Below are positions 43,401 through 51,575 of a DNA stretch of 56,678 bases, piece after piece (positions within the stretch are counted from its first letter, which is position 1; every line of letters starts with the position of its first letter). Source of the DNA: Planctomycetaceae bacterium (lineage in GTDB: Bacteria; Planctomycetota; Planctomycetia; Planctomycetales; Planctomycetaceae); NCBI GenBank assembly GCA_021732785.1, contig JAKFUG010000061.1, positions 1-56,678 of the forward strand, read 5' to 3'. Under the pieces are notes generated by a model that saw only the letters and a list, made by a program, of their open reading frames with translations, ran no database searches and had not been told where the DNA came from. Position numbers and translations under genes: made by a program.

Positions 43401-44028
43401 GTCCATTCCGAACGATCAGCATCTGTTGAGTTATCCGGAATCGGCGACGCCGTGGTTTCATTGGGAACGGAGCGGCGTCATCTGGCGACGGATTTCTCCG
43501 GCGCTGGTCTCCGGTTCCTCGGGCCGCATCGGTCCGAGTGAAGCCGCGGCGGCAGCCAGTCACACGTATGCCTTTGGGCAGTTCGGAACGCTCAATCCTT
43601 TCGCAGTGCGGTGTATCAGCACCCCCGCGGCGTTGGCGTGGGGAGCGGGAGCCACCTTCATCATCGGTCTCGTGCTGCTCAAGCTACCCCGCCTACCGGC
43701 AATGTATGCGGTTGGATTCCTTTCCATCGGCATGCTGATCGCCGCCTTATGGTTCTTGCCCCAAATCGAACTGCTGATTCAGCCGATGCTGGTCGGCCTG
43801 GCATTCCCGCTCACCAATGCCCTCTTCGGATGGTGGCGACGGCGTTCCTTCCCCTCAACGGTATTGACCATCAATGCCTCCCCGAGCGAAGTGCAATCGC
43901 GCTCCGGCAGCCTTCCCGCCACACAGAGTCTCCGGGCTTTGCATCCCGATTCCGCGACCGTGTATCGCCCCCAAATTGTGAGCGATCAACCGTCGGTGCG
44001 TGTGACCGCGGAAAGCCATCTCGGATGA
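40471..44028 (+). CDS. Giant envelope protein A, unknown family, C-terminal membrane helices
   Basis: A 1,185-residue protein with no family I recognise. Residues ~57-78 (LTYILWGCVFAIGWVSSTSA) are a signal or anchor helix, placed unusually far from the first ATG, so translation may start later. About 950 residues of exported sequence follow, mostly predicted beta: ASVTAVEFEGQSDDQMATLS, GRDRERGYVWWFDKPGEYEF, RLQLSVPNSPVTSLRLEVPS. Late in the ectodomain is a Trp-rich segment CRWMADIAWDVSIP, then ERSGVIWRR. Residues ~1050-1126 contain two to three membrane helices, and a ~70-residue polar tail ends the protein. Its TGA overlaps the ATG of the next gene in ATGA. Similar overall layout in the next protein suggests a related pair. 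Role unknown; an envelope structure or sensor is plausible. Confidence 0.85.
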   Translation: MSTATRRVATGPFLLKRVIANREGKVVITPVKTGRSDPSSAVSAVARLCFRFARAVKLTYILWGCVFAIGWVSSTSAQTVGRESETTRPTVPSTTSNPLPIVPLPLTPSTAATASPEKFPIPASVINLPDGKGGVISVPADANIERFLEWLKQERLRNARNAEGPTASVTAVEFEGQSDDQMATLSGRLTVQIAGDQFPLSYAIGLGESVFRRKDVKGPGQVIFGGRDRERGYVWWFDKPGEYEFNLELTVPLLKASPWRRLQLSVPNSPVTSLRLEVPSGNVIVKAPEDVIQTSRPLDEQRSEIRAAGFGGKVEILSWQPTVPATEGATGLDVNSNIAVRSTSDAFLLEATQFLRPLQGTFREFTVALPSRGELLSVDGNEISESRADETDPERISVLLKSPTAGTISVRWQVRVPQLSRRNFDLDGFRVEGARRESGEIGFLAAEGFRWNVADGSDPHVERMNAGEFRIGGVRTTAVRACRFFSQPFRLPTTLDPVEPYYDVATLFALSAAEKQIHLEARFKVHIYRGQLPELSIEWPGWQGEGWKLDGPQANGAIVTSVTADDDGGKGRIVVSLAERSNDEPFEWRLRAHRDRKPDEDASISLPRMLAPAGSPTRLVLLSDENIDAHLIPRGETVLRPYVPQPTSTETVTFPTTKRPQSFRIDTDERTFRLGIQTQQQQITVASEVSGTLTSQRLELQQKLLHRVEYARLNEIKLSVPVAIFERIKFYFAGQLQTPQWSDGVGGREKIATITLPEPLIGEVALDAAWSIPLPKDLLQDKPAAMPLTVLRSLSGTTTSQRLRIEQPAWLELSLVEPSWHIEHADDDEVVWSNTLPTEPMTLRVVPTTEVRGVAMVVRKAVARVHVDRGGVQHSRFEIELNGAIRQLHVQLPKAALAGVFLWNDVPLPADSITEVPQGSGRFSLSLPDSSPNSTGDRLVMEYRLPTTRTLGWSTAQTLSVPVLPQCRWMADIAWDVSIPNDQHLLSYPESATPWFHWERSGVIWRRISPALVSGSSGRIGPSEAAAAASHTYAFGQFGTLNPFAVRCISTPAALAWGAGATFIIGLVLLKLPRLPAMYAVGFLSIGMLIAALWFLPQIELLIQPMLVGLAFPLTNALFGWWRRRSFPSTVLTINASPSEVQSRSGSLPATQSLRALHPDSATVYRPQIVSDQPSVRVTAESHLG

Positions 44029-47000
44029 CCACGACGACACTCTTCCTGTCGATGTGGCTCGCATCAGGCCTCGGTGCGGATGCGGCCACACCGCCGGCCA
44101 TTCCCACGCTGCAAAGAGTCGATTTTGCCGCCGATCGTCCGGAGACCTGGCCGCGAACGAATCCGCCTGTAGTCGCTATGCCGCGGGACGAATTTGAACA
44201 GCTTTGGGCGGCGGTTCAACCCAAACCCCAAGCGCTTCCCGCCGCCGCGCTGGAACGCGCCGTTTATCATGCGTCAGTGGTGAATCACCGTCTGCAGGGC
44301 GGGACGCTCACCGCCGATGTGCGTCGGACCGGCTCTGCTTCCGGGTGGTTGCGTTGGACGCCCTGTAACCTCGCGCTTTCCGAAGCGCGCTGGCGCGACC
44401 GTCAGGCCGTGTTTGGTACCGATCTGGAAGGGCAGCATTGGCTGCTCGCCGATCGTCCTCAGGACGAGTTCAAAGCCTTATGGACGTTGCTGGGGCGGCG
44501 ATTGGGGCAGCAGACCGAATTCGCGCTGGAGGTTCCCCCGGCGCTGTCCACTACCGTGGTCTTGCGAGTCCCGCGCGGACATCGAATCGCGTGTTCCGAC
44601 TCTGCCATCCCCGTTGAAGCCAGTCAGCCCGAGGGGGCCTGGGTGACGTGGCGAATCGATCTGGGCAGTCGCAGTCAGGTCACCATCGTGGTTCGCCGGG
44701 ACGATGACACGTCTCTCTCTGAAGTGGTGACGTATCGCAATCAGGTGACCGCGGACGTCAGCGAAGATTACCTGCGCTTTCAGATTGTGGTGAATGCGGA
44801 GGTGCTGGAAAAACGGACGCAGGAATTGCTGTTCACGCTGCCGCAGCCCGTCGAATTGTATTCGGTGACCTATGGTGCGGAGGCGCCATTGTCATGGACG
44901 AATATGGGGAGGACCGGTAATCGCAACCAGTTTCGCGTGCGCTTGCCGGACGCCATTCAAGGGGAATTACGCCCGTTGCGATTCGAAGGCATCTGGCCGC
45001 GACGACCGAATGAACCCACGATTATCCCACAGTTGGAATTGGTCGACGGGGTCTTTCTCGGAGCCAAGCAAACCGTCACGCTGCTCCGTCCGCTGGAATT
45101 GTCTTCGGTCACGATGACGGGCTGCCGTGAGGCCGCGGCGGTCACTCCCGGGATTGATGGCGACTCGTATCAGTTCCAGCAATTTTTACCCGAGGCCCTG
45201 TTAAAGCTGGAAGTCCGTCGACCGACATCGCAATTGATCGCGCAGACTCTTTCTGCCGTCACATTTCATACGGAGGAATGGAAGCAGCGCACCGATATCG
45301 CCTGGAGCACCCTGAGCGGAACATCCTTTCAAGTCTTCACGCGCATCCCCACTGGCTGGGAAGTCACCGACGTTGACGCACTAACAGCATCCGGCGTCAC
45401 CGACCCGATTAATTGGGATGTCGCGCGAGAGCCCGATGGAAGTACCAAACTGCGCGTCGAATTCCTCGAAGCCGTCACTCCCGCTTCGCCGCGGATCGTG
45501 CGCTTGTTAACTCGTCAGCGGCGCTCGATGGAGGCCCAGACCCTCGCTTTTCCGGCTCCGCGCCCGTTGGACGTCAATGCCAGCGATTGCGTCCTGGTTC
45601 TGCAGGGCGAAGGGGCTTACCGCGTGGGCTTACCGCAGGATCCCGCCGTCGTGGCGGTCACCCCGTCGTCATTGTCCGAAGCCTGGCGCGCGATCCCCTT
45701 GTGGGAAATGCTTTTGCGAGAAGATGAGCGCACCCCGGCCGTCTGGTGTCGTTTCGATACCAACGAAATCGGGTCGTCCATCACGCTCGAACGCGAACCG
45801 ACACCCGCGGCCATCACCACGCACGTCTCGGCCACCGTCGGCATTCAAGAAATTCGCGAAGTCTATGATCTGACAATTCGACCCGAAGGCGCTCCACCAC
45901 TCACCCGCGTGCTGGCCTATCTCAATGAGGGCGGCGGCGAACTGGAATGGTCGGTCACGGCTCCGTCGGGTGCCACGCTGGTCGCAACGCGATTGCCGCT
46001 GGAGCAGCATTCCCTGTGGCGTCTGCCGCTGACAGGCGAACTCTGGGAAATCCGTTTGCCAGAAAGTCCCACCAGAGAGTGGCAACTGCATGCGGAACGC
46101 AGTCGCGGAGTTTCCTCACCGGTCCGCATCGGCCTCATGGCAACCCCCCAGGCCACCGTGAATCAATCTTCGGTATCGGTCCAGGAAGTCGATAACGTTG
46201 TTCTGGAATGGACCGCGCGCGGGCTGCAGGAGACCGCACACGCGACCGAAGACCCGCGGCAAAGCCGCCGCTGGCGCTATGGACAACCCACGGCCGAATT
46301 GATTGGCGATGTCAATGCGGCCCGTGCGCAGTCGCTGCGGTTTTTCTGTGAAGCGACGCTGCAATCGACACTCTCCCTGTCGCCGAACGAAGGAGAGTTC
46401 CACGAATTGCAGCTTGTGGTCCGCGGATTGTCCCGTCCGTTATTGCTCTCTTTGCCCGATCGGGCCGAGTGGATGACAGCGACGGTCAATGGGGTCGCCA
46501 TGCTGCCTGAGGAGGACCGTCAACTCCGCGTTCCCGCCAACGTGAACGAAGAGCGGACGGTCGTTGAATGGAGCTATCGGACCCCGGGGTCGCCCCTTCT
46601 TCTGGAAGGCCGTCGACAAATTCCCTGGCCCACCGGATTCGTGAATCCCATCTGGACACGATTTGAATGGGAGATTCGCACCCCGCCCGAGTTTCAGATT
46701 GATGCGTCCGCATCGGGATTGCGGTCTGCTGAGAAACCGACGGCCATCACGTGGCGGAAGCGACTGTTCGGTCCACTCGCGCGTGCCGAAGTTGCTCCGC
46801 TCTTTCTGCCGTGGAAGTGGGATTCGTGGGCGCAATTGACGGCGCCGGTGCCGAATCCGATGCGTGAGACGCTCACCACGTCCGATGCCGCGGGCCCCAC
46901 TGGCTGGAAATCCCAACGGTACTACGGCCCCGCTCCTCCAGAAAACCTGTTCGTCGATGTCATCGACTTGAACCGCAGCCAGCTTCTGGCATGGATGGCG

Positions 47001-50000
47001 TTATCGTTCTCGGCCATGGTGGTGCTGGTCTTACGCGCGGCAGGATGGTTTCTGCGCGATCGCCTCGTGGCACTCATTTTGGCGTCGGCACTGGCCGCGT
47101 CCTTCTGCGGCAATGGCTTCTGGACCGAAATCATCGGGGGAGCCATCGCCGGCATCATGATCAGCGGCCTGTTACCGCGTCGATGGTGGCAATCGTCCGT
47201 CACCCCCGTGCGAACTCCGGGGGGGGTTCCCACCGGCAGCACGCAGAGTTTTGTGATTTCCAAGCCGATGTCTCTGCTTCTCATCGGCGCGTTGAGCCTC
47301 GGAGCCGGCTGGGCGGCCGACGCGCCGCTGGCACCGCGCGACGCCATCGCCACGATCTATGTGCCCGTCGATGCCGATGGACAACCCTCGCGGCGACTCC
47401 CGTTCGTTTATCTCACGGCCGATCTGCAAAAACAGCTTCGCGCCCTGGAAGCGCAACTCACTGCCGATGCACCCAAAATCCTGATCGAGCGGGCGGATTA
47501 TCGAATCGCGATTGGTGCCGAACCGCGAACGGGGTTCTCGGTCACGTATCGCATTCTGGCACCCAGCGGCCCGGCGGCGATTTGCGATTTGATGTTGCCT
47601 TCGGTCACACTCAGCGGACCACAAAGCTGTTTGATCGACGGTCGCCCCGGAGCCGTTTCCGCGTTGCCGGGCAAACGTGGCCTGCGGCTGATTATTCCCG
47701 CCTCGACCGCTCCCGTGAGCGCGATTGGTGCCATCCTGTTTGAACCGCATGAAATCATGCTGGACTTCGATCATCCCTGGCGACGAAATGGAACGGGAGG
47801 AAGCTGCGAACTCCCCTTGCCGCGCACCGCTTTGGCGCGAGCCGAAGTCACCGGGTTGTCCCCCACGTCTGAAGTGCAACTCGAAGGTGTTCTGGGAAGC
47901 TGGGAGCGTTCGCTCGATGCGCGACAGTTAACGATCGCCCTTGGAGCCGCAGACCGCTTCCGCTTGCAGTGGCAGGAAAAAAATGCCGCCGACACCAAGC
48001 CGCCGCAATCGCTGCGTGTCACCACCGCGGAAAGCCTGAAGGTCAGCCCGGCGGCATTGGAAGTTCGTTGTCGCAGCACGGTTGTTCCACAAACCGATTC
48101 CCTGTCCCGTTTCGCCTGGGACTTTCCGGCCGGCACCCATTTTCGCAACATCCAGGTTCGGCCCCGGGGACGGGCCGAAGTCTCCGCCTTGCGTAATAAA
48201 TCGGTGCGGGTGGAAGTCGACTTTTATGAACCGGTGCATGATCAGGCCGTGCTGGAAACCGAATTTGTTGTCCGCCATCCGTCGCAGTTGGGAGAATTCG
48301 TCTGGCGCGGCGTCACCCCCGTGGAGATGTCCGGCACACTGTTCGATCGTCCGCAACGTCTGCTGGCGATGTCGTCGATGGCCGAGCTGCGCGTACAACC
48401 GCAGTCGGTCGAGAATTCAGGATTGGTCCCGGTTGCGGCGGACAGTGTGCGCGACGTCTTCGCCGGACTCACCAGCGATCGAACGCCGCAAGCGCTCTAC
48501 CAGGTTGGAACCGATCATCCGATTGCCTTTCGGTGGACGACCGCGGTCCCGCGCCGACGGCTCCTGTTATGGCATCAACGGGGTGAAGTCATTGGCTCGC
48601 GACTCCGCTGGACCGTGGAAGCCGATCTGGAAGCCACCACGCAGCCCCCGGCTTACAGCCACAGTTTTCTCGTCGATCGCCGCTTACAGATCGATCAGAT
48701 TTCTGTCCGCGAACGGGGTGCCGAACGACTCTTGCGATATACCGAATCCCGACCGAGCGGCAGTCCGCACGTGCGCGTGACGCTGTGGCTCACCGACCCG
48801 TGTCTGGAAACGCAACGGATTACGCTGACGGCGCACATGCCGCTTTCCACATTTGGTGCCGTGACGTTACCGAATGTCCGTTGCGAAGACGCGGAACTGG
48901 TGGGCGGGCGCTACGAACTGCAATCGACACGAGAGCTGCGTGGCGTCTGGTTGCCGGGCCGCGGGCTGAAACCGTTGTCGATGCCCGACGAGCGCGTCGA
49001 TGTCGCCCAACATTGGATCTATGAGCAAACCGATGTCGAACCGCGCGCCACCGTTCGCTTTCGTCCCCAGCGATTGGCCGGTGCCGGGCGGGCACTTTAC
49101 GCGGTTTCCAACACCGACAACGGCCATATTCGCCTGCATGTCCGCTGGGAAATGCCGGCGTCCGAGATTCTTTCGGGAATGCAGCTTTCCGTCCCGCGAC
49201 CGTGGACTCAGGAACAGGCTCCCATCGCCCAGGGGGTCGAACTGGAACCCGAATTGGAAACGGAACGGGGCACCATCTTGACGCTGGGACCGATCCGACA
49301 TCCCCATCCCCTCGTGCTGGAACTGATCCTGCGCGCACCGCGTACGGATCTGGTGCAACGGGAGTTGCCGCTGCCGACGCTGAGCCATGATCCGGGATTA
49401 ACCACCTGGATCGCCGAAGAAGTCCATGCCGAATCCCCCGCCTTATTGGCCGGGCTTTCGGCTTCCTCCCGCGCGGAGGCCCCGGACTGGGTCTCGCAAT
49501 GGTTGGAAAGCTGGGATGAAGCGGACATCAATCACGAATGGAGCCTGGCCTCCAGCCTGGAACCACCCATGAATTGGCCGCGTTCCGAAGCCCATGCGCG
49601 CGACACGACGCGGCAACTCGAATGGCAGGAACATCGCCTGTGGTGCTGGGATGACAACCGCATTTCCGGAGCGACGCGCGTCTGGCTCGAAGACACCGCC
49701 ACATCGATCACCGTCTTCGTTCCGGAAAAAGTTCATCTCCTGGGAGCGACGCTGGATCATGGGGTTTCTGTCTGTACCGCGACATCAAACACCCACTTCG
49801 ACATCACATCGCCCAGCGGTAACACGTTCCGGCAGGCCACCTTGTATTGGGAGTCTTCCTATCCCCCGACGACGATGGGGGGAGGAACCTTCGAAACACT
49901 GGTCCCCACGGTTCAGGGGCGAAGTCAAGTCCTGCCCGTGACGACCGTTTTTCCCGCTGCGAAACGGCAATTTCTGTCAAACTGGCGTTGGTCGGGAAAC

Positions 50001-50597
50001 GACTGGGTCGACCGCGCATTGCTCCGTCTGGAAGTGCTCGGCGACCACCTGACCTTTCACGAAGACGCGGCCGATACAACGCAAGTGGCCGTTCAGTTTC
50101 GCGATCTCTACGAAGCCACGGCCGCCAAGCTCAGCCATTCCGTTGACTCGTTGCCGAACGCCGGCAGCACCCGCGCCGAACGATGGGCTGCCATCGTTGC
50201 CCGCATCGACATCGCGGCGCGGTCCCTGCCGGCGGGATATGAGGCCTTCGCATCGACGACCCCGGCGATCGATGATCTGCTGGTCGACAATCCCGAGGCG
50301 ACATATCAAATTCCGGTCTCGGAAGGGGTCACCGCATCGGCGCGACTCATTCCGGCAGGGACGGGGCAATTCCTCTGCGCGATCGCGTCGCTGCTGATCG
50401 GATATCCGCTGCTGCGCCGTGTCATTCGTCGTGAATGGAGCCCCTGGTTCATCGCTCATCCGCACGCGGCGGTCGGGACACTGGGAATCGTCTGGTGGCT
50501 CTGCTTGTCGCCGAGCATCGCCGGGTTGGCACTCGCTGGTATGGCCTTGCTGCTGGGCTGGAATGCCCGCAGGGACACCGGGACCGTTGACGCTTAA
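44025..50597 (+). CDS. Giant envelope protein B, two-module, unknown family
   Basis: A 2,190-residue protein in two halves. It starts with a weak signal peptide (TTTLFLSMWLASGLGADAAT). Half 1 (residues ~25-980) is mostly predicted beta, with segments such as RPQDEFKALWTLLGRRL and IWTRFEWEIRTPPEF; the latter resembles the Trp-rich segment of protein A. Three hydrophobic helices follow at ~985-1055. At Met1082 (base 47268) KPMSLLLIGALSLGAGWAAD looks like a complete signal peptide, beginning half 2 (~1100-2100), again beta-rich, with two to three helices at ~2105-2180. No catalytic motif is seen. The ATG overlaps the previous stop by ATGA, so coupling is likely; the open frame back to 43611 overlaps gene A and is rejected. 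Its stop overlaps that of convergent uppP. Confidence 0.88.
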   Translation: MTTTTLFLSMWLASGLGADAATPPAIPTLQRVDFAADRPETWPRTNPPVVAMPRDEFEQLWAAVQPKPQALPAAALERAVYHASVVNHRLQGGTLTADVRRTGSASGWLRWTPCNLALSEARWRDRQAVFGTDLEGQHWLLADRPQDEFKALWTLLGRRLGQQTEFALEVPPALSTTVVLRVPRGHRIACSDSAIPVEASQPEGAWVTWRIDLGSRSQVTIVVRRDDDTSLSEVVTYRNQVTADVSEDYLRFQIVVNAEVLEKRTQELLFTLPQPVELYSVTYGAEAPLSWTNMGRTGNRNQFRVRLPDAIQGELRPLRFEGIWPRRPNEPTIIPQLELVDGVFLGAKQTVTLLRPLELSSVTMTGCREAAAVTPGIDGDSYQFQQFLPEALLKLEVRRPTSQLIAQTLSAVTFHTEEWKQRTDIAWSTLSGTSFQVFTRIPTGWEVTDVDALTASGVTDPINWDVAREPDGSTKLRVEFLEAVTPASPRIVRLLTRQRRSMEAQTLAFPAPRPLDVNASDCVLVLQGEGAYRVGLPQDPAVVAVTPSSLSEAWRAIPLWEMLLREDERTPAVWCRFDTNEIGSSITLEREPTPAAITTHVSATVGIQEIREVYDLTIRPEGAPPLTRVLAYLNEGGGELEWSVTAPSGATLVATRLPLEQHSLWRLPLTGELWEIRLPESPTREWQLHAERSRGVSSPVRIGLMATPQATVNQSSVSVQEVDNVVLEWTARGLQETAHATEDPRQSRRWRYGQPTAELIGDVNAARAQSLRFFCEATLQSTLSLSPNEGEFHELQLVVRGLSRPLLLSLPDRAEWMTATVNGVAMLPEEDRQLRVPANVNEERTVVEWSYRTPGSPLLLEGRRQIPWPTGFVNPIWTRFEWEIRTPPEFQIDASASGLRSAEKPTAITWRKRLFGPLARAEVAPLFLPWKWDSWAQLTAPVPNPMRETLTTSDAAGPTGWKSQRYYGPAPPENLFVDVIDLNRSQLLAWMALSFSAMVVLVLRAAGWFLRDRLVALILASALAASFCGNGFWTEIIGGAIAGIMISGLLPRRWWQSSVTPVRTPGGVPTGSTQSFVISKPMSLLLIGALSLGAGWAADAPLAPRDAIATIYVPVDADGQPSRRLPFVYLTADLQKQLRALEAQLTADAPKILIERADYRIAIGAEPRTGFSVTYRILAPSGPAAICDLMLPSVTLSGPQSCLIDGRPGAVSALPGKRGLRLIIPASTAPVSAIGAILFEPHEIMLDFDHPWRRNGTGGSCELPLPRTALARAEVTGLSPTSEVQLEGVLGSWERSLDARQLTIALGAADRFRLQWQEKNAADTKPPQSLRVTTAESLKVSPAALEVRCRSTVVPQTDSLSRFAWDFPAGTHFRNIQVRPRGRAEVSALRNKSVRVEVDFYEPVHDQAVLETEFVVRHPSQLGEFVWRGVTPVEMSGTLFDRPQRLLAMSSMAELRVQPQSVENSGLVPVAADSVRDVFAGLTSDRTPQALYQVGTDHPIAFRWTTAVPRRRLLLWHQRGEVIGSRLRWTVEADLEATTQPPAYSHSFLVDRRLQIDQISVRERGAERLLRYTESRPSGSPHVRVTLWLTDPCLETQRITLTAHMPLSTFGAVTLPNVRCEDAELVGGRYELQSTRELRGVWLPGRGLKPLSMPDERVDVAQHWIYEQTDVEPRATVRFRPQRLAGAGRALYAVSNTDNGHIRLHVRWEMPASEILSGMQLSVPRPWTQEQAPIAQGVELEPELETERGTILTLGPIRHPHPLVLELILRAPRTDLVQRELPLPTLSHDPGLTTWIAEEVHAESPALLAGLSASSRAEAPDWVSQWLESWDEADINHEWSLASSLEPPMNWPRSEAHARDTTRQLEWQEHRLWCWDDNRISGATRVWLEDTATSITVFVPEKVHLLGATLDHGVSVCTATSNTHFDITSPSGNTFRQATLYWESSYPPTTMGGGTFETLVPTVQGRSQVLPVTTVFPAAKRQFLSNWRWSGNDWVDRALLRLEVLGDHLTFHEDAADTTQVAVQFRDLYEATAAKLSHSVDSLPNAGSTRAERWAAIVARIDIAARSLPAGYEAFASTTPAIDDLLVDNPEATYQIPVSEGVTASARLIPAGTGQFLCAIASLLIGYPLLRRVIRREWSPWFIAHPHAAVGTLGIVWWLCLSPSIAGLALAGMALLLGWNARRDTGTVDA

Positions 50598-51424
50598 GGC
50601 CTCGCCATCGCGGTTGCGGTTGCGGTTGCAACCGGCGCGGACGCTGTCAGGCTCAAGAGAATCGTCACCATTCCAATCACAGCGCAGTAGGCCGCGAACC
50701 ACGGAAGGCGGCGCTGCTGCACCAATCGAATCATCCCTTGTAGCACCAGCCAGCCGACGAAGAATGAGACGACGATCCCTACGAGCATCGGGCCAAATGG
50801 CAAAGCCGGATGATCACCTTCTATCAAATGTTTCATTGTCAGGGCGATGGCTCCCCCCGTCACAGGAACGGCGAGCACAAATGAGAATCGAGTTGCCGAA
50901 ACCCGATCCATTCCTGTAAGCAAGCCGCCGACAATCGTACTGCCCGATCGTGATACCCCCGGCAATAGCGCGAGCGCCTGAAAGCAACCGATCAACAGCA
51001 TCGCCGGCCACGGCAGCGTTTTTTCCGTATATTGGCCCCGTTCCATCACGTGCCCTGTAATGAGGAGCGCGCCGGTAATCAGGAACCCAAACCCCGCTGC
51101 CAGCGGCGACTTGAAGACTTCGTCGAACCAGTCTTCGAGTGTCAGTCCCACCACGGCCGCAGGAATGGTGGCCATCACGATGAGCGCGCACAGCCGCCAG
51201 TCATTCCGTAACTCCCAGAGCTCACGAAGATAAACGACCAGGATGGCAGCGAGCGTGCCCAAGTGCAGCATCACCACCAGATCTTTGCCTTCGGCGAGCT
51301 TCTTGCCGAACGCCTGCCCGAGCAGTTGCTCGGCGATCACCAGATGTCCGTCCGAACTGATCGGCAGGAACTCGGAAATCCCCTGAACTATGCCGAGGAC
51401 AATCACCTGCAGATACGCATCCAT
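50594..51424 (-). CDS. uppP: Undecaprenyl-diphosphatase UppP/BacA
   Basis: A 276-residue membrane phosphatase that recycles undecaprenyl diphosphate to the monophosphate carrier of cell-wall precursors. The first motif is QGISEFLPISSDGHLVIAEQ, with Gln-x3-Glu where many have Glu-x3-Glu; both forms are accepted in the family. The second is LLPGVSRSGSTIVGGLLTGM with the catalytic Arg-Ser. Seven to eight hydrophobic helices are seen. GGAG eight bases upstream of the ATG at 51424 supports the start; the longer frame to 51691 overlaps alaS and is rejected. The stop TAA overlaps the giant gene's stop on the other strand by two bases. The C-terminus is an Ala/Thr-rich tail. Confidence 0.94.
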   Translation of the reverse strand: MDAYLQVIVLGIVQGISEFLPISSDGHLVIAEQLLGQAFGKKLAEGKDLVVMLHLGTLAAILVVYLRELWELRNDWRLCALIVMATIPAAVVGLTLEDWFDEVFKSPLAAGFGFLITGALLITGHVMERGQYTEKTLPWPAMLLIGCFQALALLPGVSRSGSTIVGGLLTGMDRVSATRFSFVLAVPVTGGAIALTMKHLIEGDHPALPFGPMLVGIVVSFFVGWLVLQGMIRLVQQRRLPWFAAYCAVIGMVTILLSLTASAPVATATATAMARP

Positions 51425-51486
51425 GCAATCATCTCCGCGCAGACCATTCGCGCGGCGGCAGGGTAACACGTCCTCCGGAAATGGTC

Positions 51487-51518
51487 GAGGCGGACTCGAT
51501 GATTGTCGAGCCCGCCTC
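51487..51518 (-). terminator. Hairpin downstream of alaS
   Basis: GAGGCGG...CTCGA (51487-51499) pairs with TCGAG...CCGCCTC (51506-51518), 13-bp stem with one mismatch and a 6-base loop, 58 bases after the alaS stop on the minus strand and 63 bases before uppP. No long T tract follows; a terminator or 3' protective structure is likely. Confidence 0.5.
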
Positions 51519-51523
51519 ATTTC

Positions 51524-51545
51524 CCGCTGTGCGGTTTCACGCCCC
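51524..51545. repeat. GGGGCGTGAAACCGC repeat, inverted half-site
   Basis: The reverse complement begins GGGGCGTGAAACCGCACAGC, identical to 26476-26497 but for one base and related to the hairpin arm at 3580-3600. Like the others it lies 3' of a gene (alaS). Confidence 0.55.
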
Positions 51546-51575
51546 CACGCCAACGCTGTCAAAGAGCTCGTCGAC

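Noticed and set aside
43611-44024. Upstream extension of giant protein B
   Set aside because: It overlaps the end of gene A in another frame; the ATGA junction gives a natural start at 44025.
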